Below are positions 15,619-23,471 of a stretch of DNA of 51,394 nucleotides, piece by piece (position 1 is the stretch's first letter; each line of letters opens with the position of its first letter). Source of the stretch: Betaproteobacteria bacterium (GTDB lineage: Bacteria; Pseudomonadota; Gammaproteobacteria; Burkholderiales; Casimicrobiaceae); assembly GCA_013298045.1 (NCBI GenBank), contig JAAFJI010000002.1, forward strand, positions 1 to 51,394. The letters are read 5' to 3'. The notes under the pieces were generated by a model that saw nothing but the letters and a program-made list of their open reading frames with translations, was not told the DNA's origin and ran no database searches. The translations under genes and the position numbers were made by a program.

Positions 15619-17697
15619 TTAACCCAACCCCACCCGCTTCCCAGCCATCGCCACCGTTGAATCACGGTGAGCGATGATGAGCGTGGTGATGCCTAAGTCC
15701 TTCACGACTTGATTAACGGTTGCTTCGCGCGCGTTGTCTAGCGCGCTGGTGGCTTCGTCGAGCATCAGGAACTTGGGCTGTCGATAGAGCGCTCTCGCGA
15801 GCAGCAGGCGTTGCCGCTGCCCGCCTGAGAGCACGCTTCCCGCGTTCACCACGAGGGTGTCAATACGCATTGGCATACGCTCGATGTCGTCGAGCAGCGC
15901 GGCGGCTTTGAGCGCTTCGCGAATGCGATCTTGATCCATTTCGGGTTCGAACAGACTCACGTTTTCGGCGACCGAGCCGAAGAACACGTAGTCTTCCTGC
16001 ATCACCGCGCCGATCTGCCCGCGCAAGCTTGCGGGATCGATCTCGCGAATGTCAATACCGTCGATCAAGACACGGCCTTCCGTGGCAGGCAACAGTCCCA
16101 ACACCACTTTCGCGAGTGTCGTTTTGCCGACGCCCGAAGGGCCAGTGAGCGCGACCGTTTCGCCTGGTTCGATTGTGAAATTCACGTTTTTGAAAATGAA
16201 CGCGTCTTGCGGGCCGTAGCGATAGCCTAGGTTTTGAATTTCCCAGCGTGCTCGCGAGAGATCGGGCGCGGGCGCGTGGCCGACGGCTTCCGCTTCGGCG
16301 AGCGCAACATCGGCGACGCGCTCTGCGTGCAGATTGAGCAATGCGAATTCGCTCACCTTGTCGATCAAGTTCGCGAGGCGCGTAACGAACACGAGTTTGT
16401 ACGCAAGGAACGCGAGCAACATGCCGACGCTGAAGTTGCCGTTCATCACTTCGTTTGCGCCGAGCCAAATCACGATCACCGATTCGACGCCGAACAAAAC
16501 AAAGTTCGCCGTTTTGTAGACGAGCGTAAGCGTTTGCGAACGAATCGATGCGTTCAAAGTGTCAACCACGGCGTTCTGCCAGCGCGCGAGACGATCCGGT
16601 TCGCCTTGATGCATTTTGATTGCCTGCACACCGCGCAAGCTCTCAATGAAATGCGATTGCTGAAGCGCGGTGAACACAAGTTGTTCGTTCATCGCTTCGC
16701 GCAGCGGTCGATACAGCCCCCAGCGAAGCAGCGCGTAAATCGCAGCGAAGATCAACACGACGAGCGTCAACTTCGGCGAATAAATCAACATCACGGCGAG
16801 CATCGACAGTGCGAGCACGCCGTCGATCATCACTTCGACCGAGCTCGCGGTCAGTGTGCGCTGAATCGCGTCCATCGACGAGAAGCGCGAGAGCAAATCG
16901 CCGACGTGCCGTTTCTCGAAAAACGCGAGCGGTAGTCGTAGCAAATGCGAGAAGAGTTGCGTGAGCACTTGCAGTGAAAGCGTCGTCGTCAGATGCACGA
17001 GCAACCAGCCGCGCAGCGCGAAAATGCAGGCTTGCACGAGCACGATCAGGATGAAGCCGATTGCGAGCACGGTCATCAAACTTCGATCCGCCGAGATCAA
17101 TACCTCGTCAACGGTCAGCTGTGTAAGCCACGGCATCGCAATCGCAAAAACTTCAAATGCGATCGCCCCAATGAATAGGCGCAAGAGCGCTGTTTTAAGA
17201 CCTTTCGCTCCGCTAAAGAAAGACCACACCGACATCGAATCAATGCGGCGTTGCTTTTTGAAGCTCGTCGTCGGTGTGAGCTCCAGGATCACGCCCGTGA
17301 AATGCTTTGAAAATTCCGCCATCGAGAGCGTGCGTGCGCCGCGCCCTGGGTCATGCAGCACGACGCTTTCAGCGTTGGTCTCCGTGAGCACGACGAAATG
17401 ATTGAAGTCGTAATGCACGATTGCGGGCAAACGCACCTTCGCGAGCGCCGCAAGTTCGACGCGGAGCGGTCGCGCAGCGAGCTGCATGCTGTCGGCAATT
17501 TCGATGATCGATTTAAGCGTCGATCCCTTTTGCGTGATCGCATGATCGCGTCGCAACGTTTGCAGATCGATTTCGAAGCCGTGATGCCCGGCAATCATCG
17601 CAAGGCACGCGAGGCCGCACTCTGCCGCTTCCGTTTGCATGATGAGCGGCGTTTTGCGTCGCCAGAATTGGAGCGCTCGCAACGACGGGCCGCTCAT
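15619..17697 (-). CDS. Peptidase-containing ABC exporter (C39 family)
   Basis: 692 residues with the three-domain layout of bacteriocin and peptide exporters. The N-terminal C39 peptidase (1-140) has all active-site residues: Q21 and C27 (QTEAAECGLACLAM), H100 (HYDFNHFVVL) and D116 (HDPGRG). Six membrane segments span about 160-440. The ATPase has Walker A GPSGVGKTT (519-527), signature LSGGQ (623-627), Walker B FLMLDEATSAL and the H-loop His677. Such proteins cut double-glycine leaders and export the product. The ATPase ends only about 15 residues after the H-loop, shorter than usual. Its ATG overlaps the stop of the HlyD gene (ATGA), so the two are translationally coupled. Nearest substrate candidate: the peptide at 15454-15582. 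Confidence 0.92.
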   Translation of the reverse strand: MSGPSLRALQFWRRKTPLIMQTEAAECGLACLAMIAGHHGFEIDLQTLRRDHAITQKGSTLKSIIEIADSMQLAARPLRVELAALAKVRLPAIVHYDFNHFVVLTETNAESVVLHDPGRGARTLSMAEFSKHFTGVILELTPTTSFKKQRRIDSMSVWSFFSGAKGLKTALLRLFIGAIAFEVFAIAMPWLTQLTVDEVLISADRSLMTVLAIGFILIVLVQACIFALRGWLLVHLTTTLSLQVLTQLFSHLLRLPLAFFEKRHVGDLLSRFSSMDAIQRTLTASSVEVMIDGVLALSMLAVMLIYSPKLTLVVLIFAAIYALLRWGLYRPLREAMNEQLVFTALQQSHFIESLRGVQAIKMHQGEPDRLARWQNAVVDTLNASIRSQTLTLVYKTANFVLFGVESVIVIWLGANEVMNGNFSVGMLLAFLAYKLVFVTRLANLIDKVSEFALLNLHAERVADVALAEAEAVGHAPAPDLSRARWEIQNLGYRYGPQDAFIFKNVNFTIEPGETVALTGPSGVGKTTLAKVVLGLLPATEGRVLIDGIDIREIDPASLRGQIGAVMQEDYVFFGSVAENVSLFEPEMDQDRIREALKAAALLDDIERMPMRIDTLVVNAGSVLSGGQRQRLLLARALYRQPKFLMLDEATSALDNAREATVNQVVKDLGITTLIIAHRDSTVAMAGKRVGLG

Positions 17698-18956
17698 AGC
17701 GAGCCTCGCAGACGCAGCACCGGTTCAATCACCCAGCGATAGAGCGGTCGACGATCAAGCGCGATGTCGGCTTGCGCGGTCAAACCATTTCGCAGCGGAT
17801 AGCGCTCGCCGTACGCGCTCACATCCTGCGCTTTGAGCGTCGCACGCACACGAAACGCCGGCTCTTTGATTTGGTTCGGCACGCCGCTCTCACCCGGAAT
17901 CAGAACGACGCGACCGATTTCGACGATGGTCGCATCGATGTGACCGTAACGCTCGAACGGAAACGCATCGATCGCGAGGCGCACGTTTTGTCCGGTCTTC
18001 AAAAAGCCGGCGGCTCGTGTCGGCACGAAGAGATCGCTCTGCAATTCACCGCTGCCGCTCTGCATTTTGAGGATCGGCGCGCCGACAGCGAGGGTTTGGC
18101 CGGGGCTGGCGATGATGCGCTCGATCACCGCGTCTGCCGCGGCGGTAACGTCATACGCGCGACGCGACGCGTCTTCGCGCGAAGTTTGTGTGAGCGAGGC
18201 CGCGTCGCGTGCGAGCGTTGCGAGCTTGGTGCGTGTGGTGCTTTGCAAGAGCGGCAATTCGCTTTGCGCCTGCGCGAGATCGCGTGCGAGCGTCGCGTCG
18301 CTACGTCTAAGTGTTTCGAGTTTCACGACTTGCTCTGCGCGCTCGTCGTCCTTTTGTTGCACTTGTTGCTCAGAGACGAATTTGTCCTTCGCGAGCTGGC
18401 GGAAGCGATTGACCTGCGATTGCAGTTGCGCGATGCGCTCGGCTTGCGCGGCGATTTCACGCGACAGCGCCGCGCGCTCGCTCTCAATGGCTTTCACGCG
18501 CAGCGCGAGCTGATTGCTCTGCGCCGCGAGCTGTAGATCGAGTTCGCGTTTCTCCCGATCGATCGCCTGGCGGCGCGCTTGCGCGTCTGCTGCACTCGTC
18601 GCGAACACCGCTTCGCCGTTGACCGTTCGCTCGGTGGAGACCGTGGCAATCAATTGGCCCTTCTTGATGCGATCGCCTTCACGCACCGCGAGCGCGACGA
18701 GTGTGCCAGCATCGGTGGCGGCAATCACCGTCGGATCGGTCGCGTAATTGAGCACCGCAAACGCGCGCGCCTTGCGCGTGTATTCCGCTTGGTACAAAAA
18801 CGCGACGAAGGCGACCGCCAGCGCGCAGATGATCCAGAGCATCAGTCGCGCGAATCCCGGAGTGAGCACGACGAGCTCGCCCCAGGCGCGCTCGCGCTGA
18901 TGCGCAAGCGCCTCGGCGCGGTAAAGCGGAGACTTCCCCGTCTGCGGTTCGCTCAT
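17694..18956 (-). CDS. HlyD-family periplasmic adaptor (membrane fusion protein)
   Basis: 420 residues. One membrane segment near residues 35-54 (LMLWIICALAVAFVAFLYQ) anchors it in the inner membrane. It is followed by a biotinyl-lipoyl half (AATDAGTLVALAVREGDRIKKGQLIATV), a long coiled coil with many Gln/Arg/Glu heptads, and the closing half (ASPGQTLAVGAPIL). It would connect the C39 exporter to a TolC-type outer-membrane channel, which is not in the window. The start at 18956 gives the short cytoplasmic tail typical of the family; a longer open frame continues upstream but looks non-coding. First gene of the two-gene exporter operon. Confidence 0.88.
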   Translation of the reverse strand: MSEPQTGKSPLYRAEALAHQRERAWGELVVLTPGFARLMLWIICALAVAFVAFLYQAEYTRKARAFAVLNYATDPTVIAATDAGTLVALAVREGDRIKKGQLIATVSTERTVNGEAVFATSAADAQARRQAIDREKRELDLQLAAQSNQLALRVKAIESERAALSREIAAQAERIAQLQSQVNRFRQLAKDKFVSEQQVQQKDDERAEQVVKLETLRRSDATLARDLAQAQSELPLLQSTTRTKLATLARDAASLTQTSREDASRRAYDVTAAADAVIERIIASPGQTLAVGAPILKMQSGSGELQSDLFVPTRAAGFLKTGQNVRLAIDAFPFERYGHIDATIVEIGRVVLIPGESGVPNQIKEPAFRVRATLKAQDVSAYGERYPLRNGLTAQADIALDRRPLYRWVIEPVLRLRGSL

Positions 18957-19095
18957 TCGATGCAATCGTTCCAAAACGTTGTGGAAAGCAATTGTCCACA
19001 CATTTTTGCTCGCTATGATTGAGAGCTTAAGCGAACTTCGCGAAAAAGCGAGCGCGTTCGCACAAACGAGACAGCGCGCGAACAAAGGAATCGAT

Positions 19096-19833
19096 ATGGA
19101 ACGACTCAAAGGTAAAACCGCGCTTGTGACCGCAGCGGGGCAAGGCATCGGACGCGCAAGCGCGCTCGCGATGGCGGCCGAAGGCGCGCGCGTGATCGCA
19201 ACCGACATCAACTCGAAGCAACTCGAATCGCTCGCGACAGTCGCTGGCATCGAGACGATGCGCCTCGACGTACTCGACGACGCAGAGATCAAACGTGTGG
19301 TGGGCATGATTCCGAAGGTCAATGTGCTGTTCAATTGCGCAGGCTTCGTGCACCAGGGCACGATCATGGAGACGACCGACGACGATTGGGATTTTTCATT
19401 TAAGTTGAACGTGCGCTCGATGTTCAAAATGATTCAAGCGGTGCTGCCGGGGATGACCGCTAACGGCGGTGGCTCGATCATCAATATGTCGTCCGTCGTG
19501 TCAAGCGTGAAGGGTCTGCCGAATCGATTCGTGTATGGCGCGACGAAGGCCGCCGTGATCGGTATTACCAAAAGTATCGCCGCTGATTACGTGAAAGGCG
19601 GCATTCGTTGTAATGCGATTTGCCCTGGAACCGTGGAGACGCCGTCGCTGCTGGATCGTATGGCCGCGCTTGGCGACGTGAACGAAGCGCGCAAGATGTT
19701 TATCTCGCGGCAACCGATGGGACGGCTTGCAACGCCGCAGGAGATTGCGCCGCTTGTAGTGTTCCTTGCCAGTGACGAATCTGCGTTTGCGACGGGCAAT
19801 GCGTACAGCATCGATGGTGGGATCACAATCTAG
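19096..19833 (+). CDS. Short-chain dehydrogenase/reductase
   Basis: 245 residues. NAD(P)-binding motif TAAGQGIG, NCAG, the active-site serine in MSSVVSS, and Y-x3-K in YGATKAA are all present, so it should be active. The opening MERLKGKTALVTAAGQGIGR and the C-terminal DGGITI resemble BDH2-like enzymes and 2-keto-3-deoxy-L-fuconate dehydrogenases. The next gene downstream is an FAH-family hydrolase, and that pair occurs in non-phosphorylative L-fucose breakdown, so such a role is possible. The last codons (ACA ATC TAG) form the left arm of a perfect palindrome next to repeat copy C. Confidence 0.82.
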   Translation: MERLKGKTALVTAAGQGIGRASALAMAAEGARVIATDINSKQLESLATVAGIETMRLDVLDDAEIKRVVGMIPKVNVLFNCAGFVHQGTIMETTDDDWDFSFKLNVRSMFKMIQAVLPGMTANGGGSIINMSSVVSSVKGLPNRFVYGATKAAVIGITKSIAADYVKGGIRCNAICPGTVETPSLLDRMAALGDVNEARKMFISRQPMGRLATPQEIAPLVVFLASDESAFATGNAYSIDGGITI

Positions 19834-19924
19834 CGAAGCTAGATTGTGAAGGACGTCGCACCTATGGTGCTAGGACGACGCGCTTCGCGCTACGACGTCG
19901 CTTCGCTAGGACGCAATGCTTTGC
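19823..19924 (-). repeat. Modular palindrome-core element, copy C, at the SDR stop codon
   Basis: Read on the minus strand: head GCAAAGCATTGCGTCCTAG (19906-19924), then short hairpins GCGAAGC, GCGCGAAGCGC and GCACCATAGGTGC separated by GTCGTAG/GTCGTCCTAG cores, and tail GACGTCCT (19850-19857). Next to the tail, CTAGATTGTGA (19839-19849) is the exact reverse complement of TCACAATCTAG (19823-19833), which is the end of the SDR coding sequence including its stop. Confidence 0.85.
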
Positions 19925-19992
19925 AAACCGCCACGCTGCTCAAATTTCGAATCTTTCAACCACAACCCCGCAGATCAACTGCACGACACAAC

Positions 19993-20079
19993 GGTAGGAG
20001 CGAGTTTGCTCGCGATAGATTGATGCGATCTATCGACGCTCAATAGACGCAAGCAATCGCGAGCAAGCTCGCTCCTACC
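19993..20079. repeat. REP-like inverted pair
   Basis: GGTAGGAGCGAGTTTGCTCG (19993-20012, continuing CGAT) and its inverted partner at 20056-20079 (ATCGCGAGCAAGCTCGCTCC, then TACC) are the same family as the cluster at 2572-2674. With element C they fill the gap between the SDR and the FAH-family gene. The remaining bases hold nothing recognisable. Confidence 0.85.
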
Positions 20080-20115
20080 TTCGAACAATTTCCATTATCT
20101 AAACGCTTCAATCCT

Positions 20116-20970
20116 ATGAAACTTTTGCGCTACGGCTCCGTTGGTAAAGAAAAACCTGGCATCGTCGCCGCTGACGGTTCGATCCGCTCGGTCGCTGAAT
20201 ACGTTTCCGATTGGGACGGTTCGACATTAAACGCAAAAACACTCGCGAAGATTGCGAAACTGAAGGCCGACAAACTGCCGCTCGTAAAGAAAGGCACTCG
20301 CATCGGCCCGTGCGTTGCGCGGTCCGCGAAGTTCGTTGCGATTGGACTCAACTACTCCGATCACGCAGCGGAGACCGGCAACCCCATTCCGAAAGAACCG
20401 GTGGTGTTCAACAAATGGACGAGCTGCATCGTGGGACCGAACGACGATGTGATGTTGCCGAAGGGCTCAGTGAAGAGCGACTGGGAATGTGAACTGGGGG
20501 TGGTGATCGGCACCCAGGCGCGTAGCGTTTCGAAAAAGGATGCGTTGAAACATGTCGCGGGCTACTGCGTGGTCAACGATGTGTCCGAGCGCGAGTGGCA
20601 GATGGAACACGGCATGACCTGGGACAAAGGTAAGGGCTTCGACACCTTCGGGCCGATTGGGCCGTGGCTCGTGACGCCAGACGAGGTGGGCAATCCTCAG
20701 AAGCTCGCGATGTGGCTCGATGTCAACGGCGTGCGCATGCAAAACGGCTCGACGAAGACGATGATCTTTGATGTGGCTACGCTGATTTCATATTGCTCAC
20801 AACTCATGACGCTCGAACCGGGCGACATCATCACGACCGGCACGCCACCGGGCGTGGGGCTCGGCGTAAAGCCCAATCCAGTGTTTTTGAAACCGGGCGA
20901 TGTGATGACACTCGGTATTGAAGGGCTCGGTGAGCAGCGACAGATCGTTCGGAAATTTAGTTCGAAGTAA
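20116..20970 (+). CDS. Fumarylacetoacetase-family hydrolase
   Basis: 284 residues. FVAIGLNYSDHAAETGNPIPKEPVVFNKWTS, SDWECELGVVIG and TGTPPGVGLG are the hallmarks of the FAH superfamily; the metal-binding acidic residues lie in DWECELGVV and the later DVSEREWQ. Members cleave or decarboxylate 2,4-diketo acids. The sequence fits the subgroup that includes 2,4-diketo-3-deoxy-L-fuconate hydrolase, and the upstream SDR would be the matching dehydrogenase. That pathway assignment is inference; the family is clear. It is cytoplasmic. Confidence 0.85.
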   Translation: MKLLRYGSVGKEKPGIVAADGSIRSVAEYVSDWDGSTLNAKTLAKIAKLKADKLPLVKKGTRIGPCVARSAKFVAIGLNYSDHAAETGNPIPKEPVVFNKWTSCIVGPNDDVMLPKGSVKSDWECELGVVIGTQARSVSKKDALKHVAGYCVVNDVSEREWQMEHGMTWDKGKGFDTFGPIGPWLVTPDEVGNPQKLAMWLDVNGVRMQNGSTKTMIFDVATLISYCSQLMTLEPGDIITTGTPPGVGLGVKPNPVFLKPGDVMTLGIEGLGEQRQIVRKFSSK

Positions 20971-21087
20971 GATTTAACTTCTTCGATAATCGCCGCATGA
21001 AATAAAGTGTTCACGCCAGAATTATTTTTATTCGATTAACGTACATAATTCGAGTGCCGCCATATTTATTGAGGCAATGGGCGCTAG

Positions 21088-21564
21088 TTATGAATAATTC
21101 TGTTGCGCACCGATAAATCCAATCTGTCGCCACGCTTCGTACACAGTGATGGCGACTGAATTTGAGAGGTTCAAACTGCGATTCGACGGTCGCATCGGAA
21201 TGCGCAGAACCTGCGCCGCGTCGAAGGTGGCGAGCACGTCGCTCGACAAGCCCCTGGTTTCGCTGCCGAACACGAACACGTCGTCGTCACGCAAATCGAC
21301 GTTGTAGAGCGAACGGGTGCCCGTTGTCTCGATCGCAAACATGCGTCGCGGTGTCAACGCTTCGCAACACGCATGCCAATCGTCATGGACTTTCATCGTC
21401 GCGTACTCGTGATAGTCGAGCCCGGCGCGACGCATGCGCGCATCGTCGAGCGGAAAGCCGAGTGGTCGCACAAGATGCAATTCGGCACCGGAGTTCGCGC
21501 AAAGACGAATGACGTTGCCCGTATTCGGCGGAATTTCAGGGTTGACGAGGACGACAGCGATCAT
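21088..21564 (-). CDS. trmL: tRNA (cytidine/uridine-34-2'-O)-methyltransferase
   Basis: 158 residues, normal for TrmL. It is a minimal SPOUT enzyme that methylates the 2'-OH of the wobble base of tRNA-Leu. Seen: [56 protein letters not shown] and [19 protein letters not shown], the last forming the knot. In betaproteobacteria this gene commonly sits beside comF and bioC, as here. Confidence 0.95.
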   Translation of the reverse strand: MIAVVLVNPEIPPNTGNVIRLCANSGAELHLVRPLGFPLDDARMRRAGLDYHEYATMKVHDDWHACCEALTPRRMFAIETTGTRSLYNVDLRDDDVFVFGSETRGLSSDVLATFDAAQVLRIPMRPSNRSLNLSNSVAITVYEAWRQIGFIGAQQNYS

Positions 21565-21730
21565 TTTCAGGATTGAGGCGCCGGAATGCGGGGAACGGTT
21601 CGACCGCTCGCGCGCCGGTTGTCGTTGTAGGCGCGCAGCTGGGCGCGCTTCGCGGGATTGGCGGTGATCGCCCTACGCGCGTCCGGATCCGCGCCTACGG
21701 TCTGAAATCCAATGAGAAACGCGACGCAAC

Positions 21731-22522
21731 TCACGCCACGGCCCGATTGAATTTCTGAATTCGATCGCGCGCTCGCGGCGGGTTCACGCGCGCGATCACG
21801 TAGGCGTCGACGCGAGCTGCCCCCGCAGCAAGCGCCGCTCGTGCGCATTCGTTGAGCGTCGCACCGGTGGTCAGCACATCGTCGACGAGCACCACCGATT
21901 CACCGGCTAGCGAGCGCGTAGCTGCAAACGCATGTTTCACATTGCGACGACGCTCCGCCCAGCTGCGATTGGCTTGCTTCGCCGTCGCGCGGATACGCAC
22001 CAGCGCCTCGTCATCGACTCGCAGCGAAAATCGCTTCGCGAGCGCACGCGCAAGCAGCGTGGTCTGGTTATATCCGCGCTCTTCAATACGCTCAGCCGAC
22101 GCGGGCACGGGAATCAAGGTCGCGTCGTTCGCAAATGGCCAAGCGACCGTTGAGACCGCCGCCCAGTCGAACATATTCCAATAGCGCGCATGCTTCGCGC
22201 CGACGATCAAGCGATCGAGCGGAAACTGATACCAAAACATCGCCGCCAGTTGACTCCATTTCGGTGGAAAGCGCAGGCAGCGCCCGCACACTTCGCCGTT
22301 CGATGAGGGCAGACGGCAACGCGGACAGGACTCCTCACCGGTGCGCCGTAGGTCGGCGTCGCACGGCGCGCAGAGCGCATTCGTACACGCGTCGGCGCAA
22401 AGCAAACAACGCGCTGGTAGTAGTCGCGCAAGCAGCAACGCAGCGGGCGTTCGCGCGTCTTGCGCGGATTCATCGCGCGACGACTCGCTAAACAAGTTGC
22501 GAAGGGTTCCTACAATTGCCAT
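21731..22522 (-). CDS. comF: ComF-family phosphoribosyltransferase-like protein
   Basis: 263 residues from ATG 22522. A zinc-ribbon-like region with CxxC pairs (CLLCADAC, CAPC, CPRC, CGRC) is followed by a phosphoribosyltransferase fold. The signature is VVLVDDVLTTGATLNECARAL-like (here ARAAL). ComF homologues are linked to DNA uptake in competent bacteria, but the enzyme reaction is not settled. ERGYNQTTLLARALA is another conserved block. The start overlaps the start region of bioC on the opposite strand, so the two share a promoter area. Confidence 0.9.
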   Translation of the reverse strand: MAIVGTLRNLFSESSRDESAQDARTPAALLLARLLPARCLLCADACTNALCAPCDADLRRTGEESCPRCRLPSSNGEVCGRCLRFPPKWSQLAAMFWYQFPLDRLIVGAKHARYWNMFDWAAVSTVAWPFANDATLIPVPASAERIEERGYNQTTLLARALAKRFSLRVDDEALVRIRATAKQANRSWAERRRNVKHAFAATRSLAGESVVLVDDVLTTGATLNECARAALAAGAARVDAYVIARVNPPRARDRIQKFNRAVA

Positions 22523-22538
22523 GGATGAGCATTCTTTC

Positions 22539-23453
22539 ATGAGCGCCGCAATGAGCGCCCCTCCCCCACTCAATCGACGACTCGTTAGTAAACGCTTTAA
22601 CGCCGCTGCTACGACTTATGCGAGCGCCGCCGTCGTACAGCGTGAAGTCGGCAACCGCTTGATTGAGCGATTCGATTTGATGCGTATCGCCCCGCAAACG
22701 ATTCTCGACGTGGGTTGCGGCCCGGGTATCCATACGTCTGCATTGCGAGCGCGTTTTCCAAACGCGTTAGTGGTTGCAATCGATCACGCCGAATCGATGA
22801 TGCCGCTTGCGGCACCCTCGCCAACGGGGCTCTTCGCGAAACTCTCTCGCAGAACGCGCGAACCGGGAGTGATTTCCGATATGCAAACGTTGCCGATCAA
22901 ATACGCAAGCGTCGATGCGCTTTGGAGCAATTTCGCGCTGCAATGGTCGAACGATCTGCCTGCGATGTTTGCCGACTGGAATCGCGCACTCAAGCACGAA
23001 GGCGTATTGATGTTTACCGCGCCCGGCCCCGACACCTTGCGCGAGCTCGCGCGCGCGGTAGCCGACGCGATTCCCGAGCGAGCGTCGAGTCTGCACGACT
23101 ACACGGATTTACACGACATCGGCGACATGCTCGTTCATGCCGGTTTCGCCGACCCAGTGATGGATATGGAGGTCATCACGCTCGAATACAAAACGACCGA
23201 GGCGCTATGGGCGGACATGAGAGCGCAGGCCGCGATGAGCGCGGTTGCATCGCGCCGGAGAGGACTTCTAACGCCGCGCGCGTGGTCGCGACTCACCGAC
23301 TGCCTCGAATCGCAGCGCGATGCGAATGGCATGATTCGAATGAGCGTTGAAGTGATTTACGGGCACGCGTGGAAAGTGCCGCCCAAGAAAACAGCGGAAG
23401 GGCATGGGATTGTGCGAATCGAGTCGATTAAACGCGCCGGTTCGCAGCCATAG
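22539..23453 (+). CDS. bioC: Malonyl-ACP O-methyltransferase BioC
   Basis: About 304 residues. BioC methylates malonyl-ACP to disguise it as a fatty-acid primer at the start of biotin synthesis. The SAM-binding motif ILDVGCGPGIH, an RFNAAATTYASAAVVQREVGNRL opening, WSNFALQWSNDLPAMF and FTAPGPDTLREL are characteristic. Several in-frame ATG codons (22521, 22539, 22551) could be the start and none has a good ribosome binding site. It is divergent from comF. No other biotin gene is in the window. Confidence 0.85.
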   Translation: MSAAMSAPPPLNRRLVSKRFNAAATTYASAAVVQREVGNRLIERFDLMRIAPQTILDVGCGPGIHTSALRARFPNALVVAIDHAESMMPLAAPSPTGLFAKLSRRTREPGVISDMQTLPIKYASVDALWSNFALQWSNDLPAMFADWNRALKHEGVLMFTAPGPDTLRELARAVADAIPERASSLHDYTDLHDIGDMLVHAGFADPVMDMEVITLEYKTTEALWADMRAQAAMSAVASRRRGLLTPRAWSRLTDCLESQRDANGMIRMSVEVIYGHAWKVPPKKTAEGHGIVRIESIKRAGSQP

Positions 23454-23471
23454 CCCAGCGACCGCAGCCGA

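Noticed and set aside
18957-19427. N-terminal extension of the HlyD gene
   Set aside because: The open frame continues upstream but is on the strand opposite the SDR coding region and shows no HlyD similarity; the adaptor starts at 18956.
21627-21698. Possible inverted-repeat element (GTAGGCGCG/CGCGCCTAC) between trmL and comF
   Set aside because: The arms are only nine bases in a GC-rich region, so chance pairing cannot be excluded.
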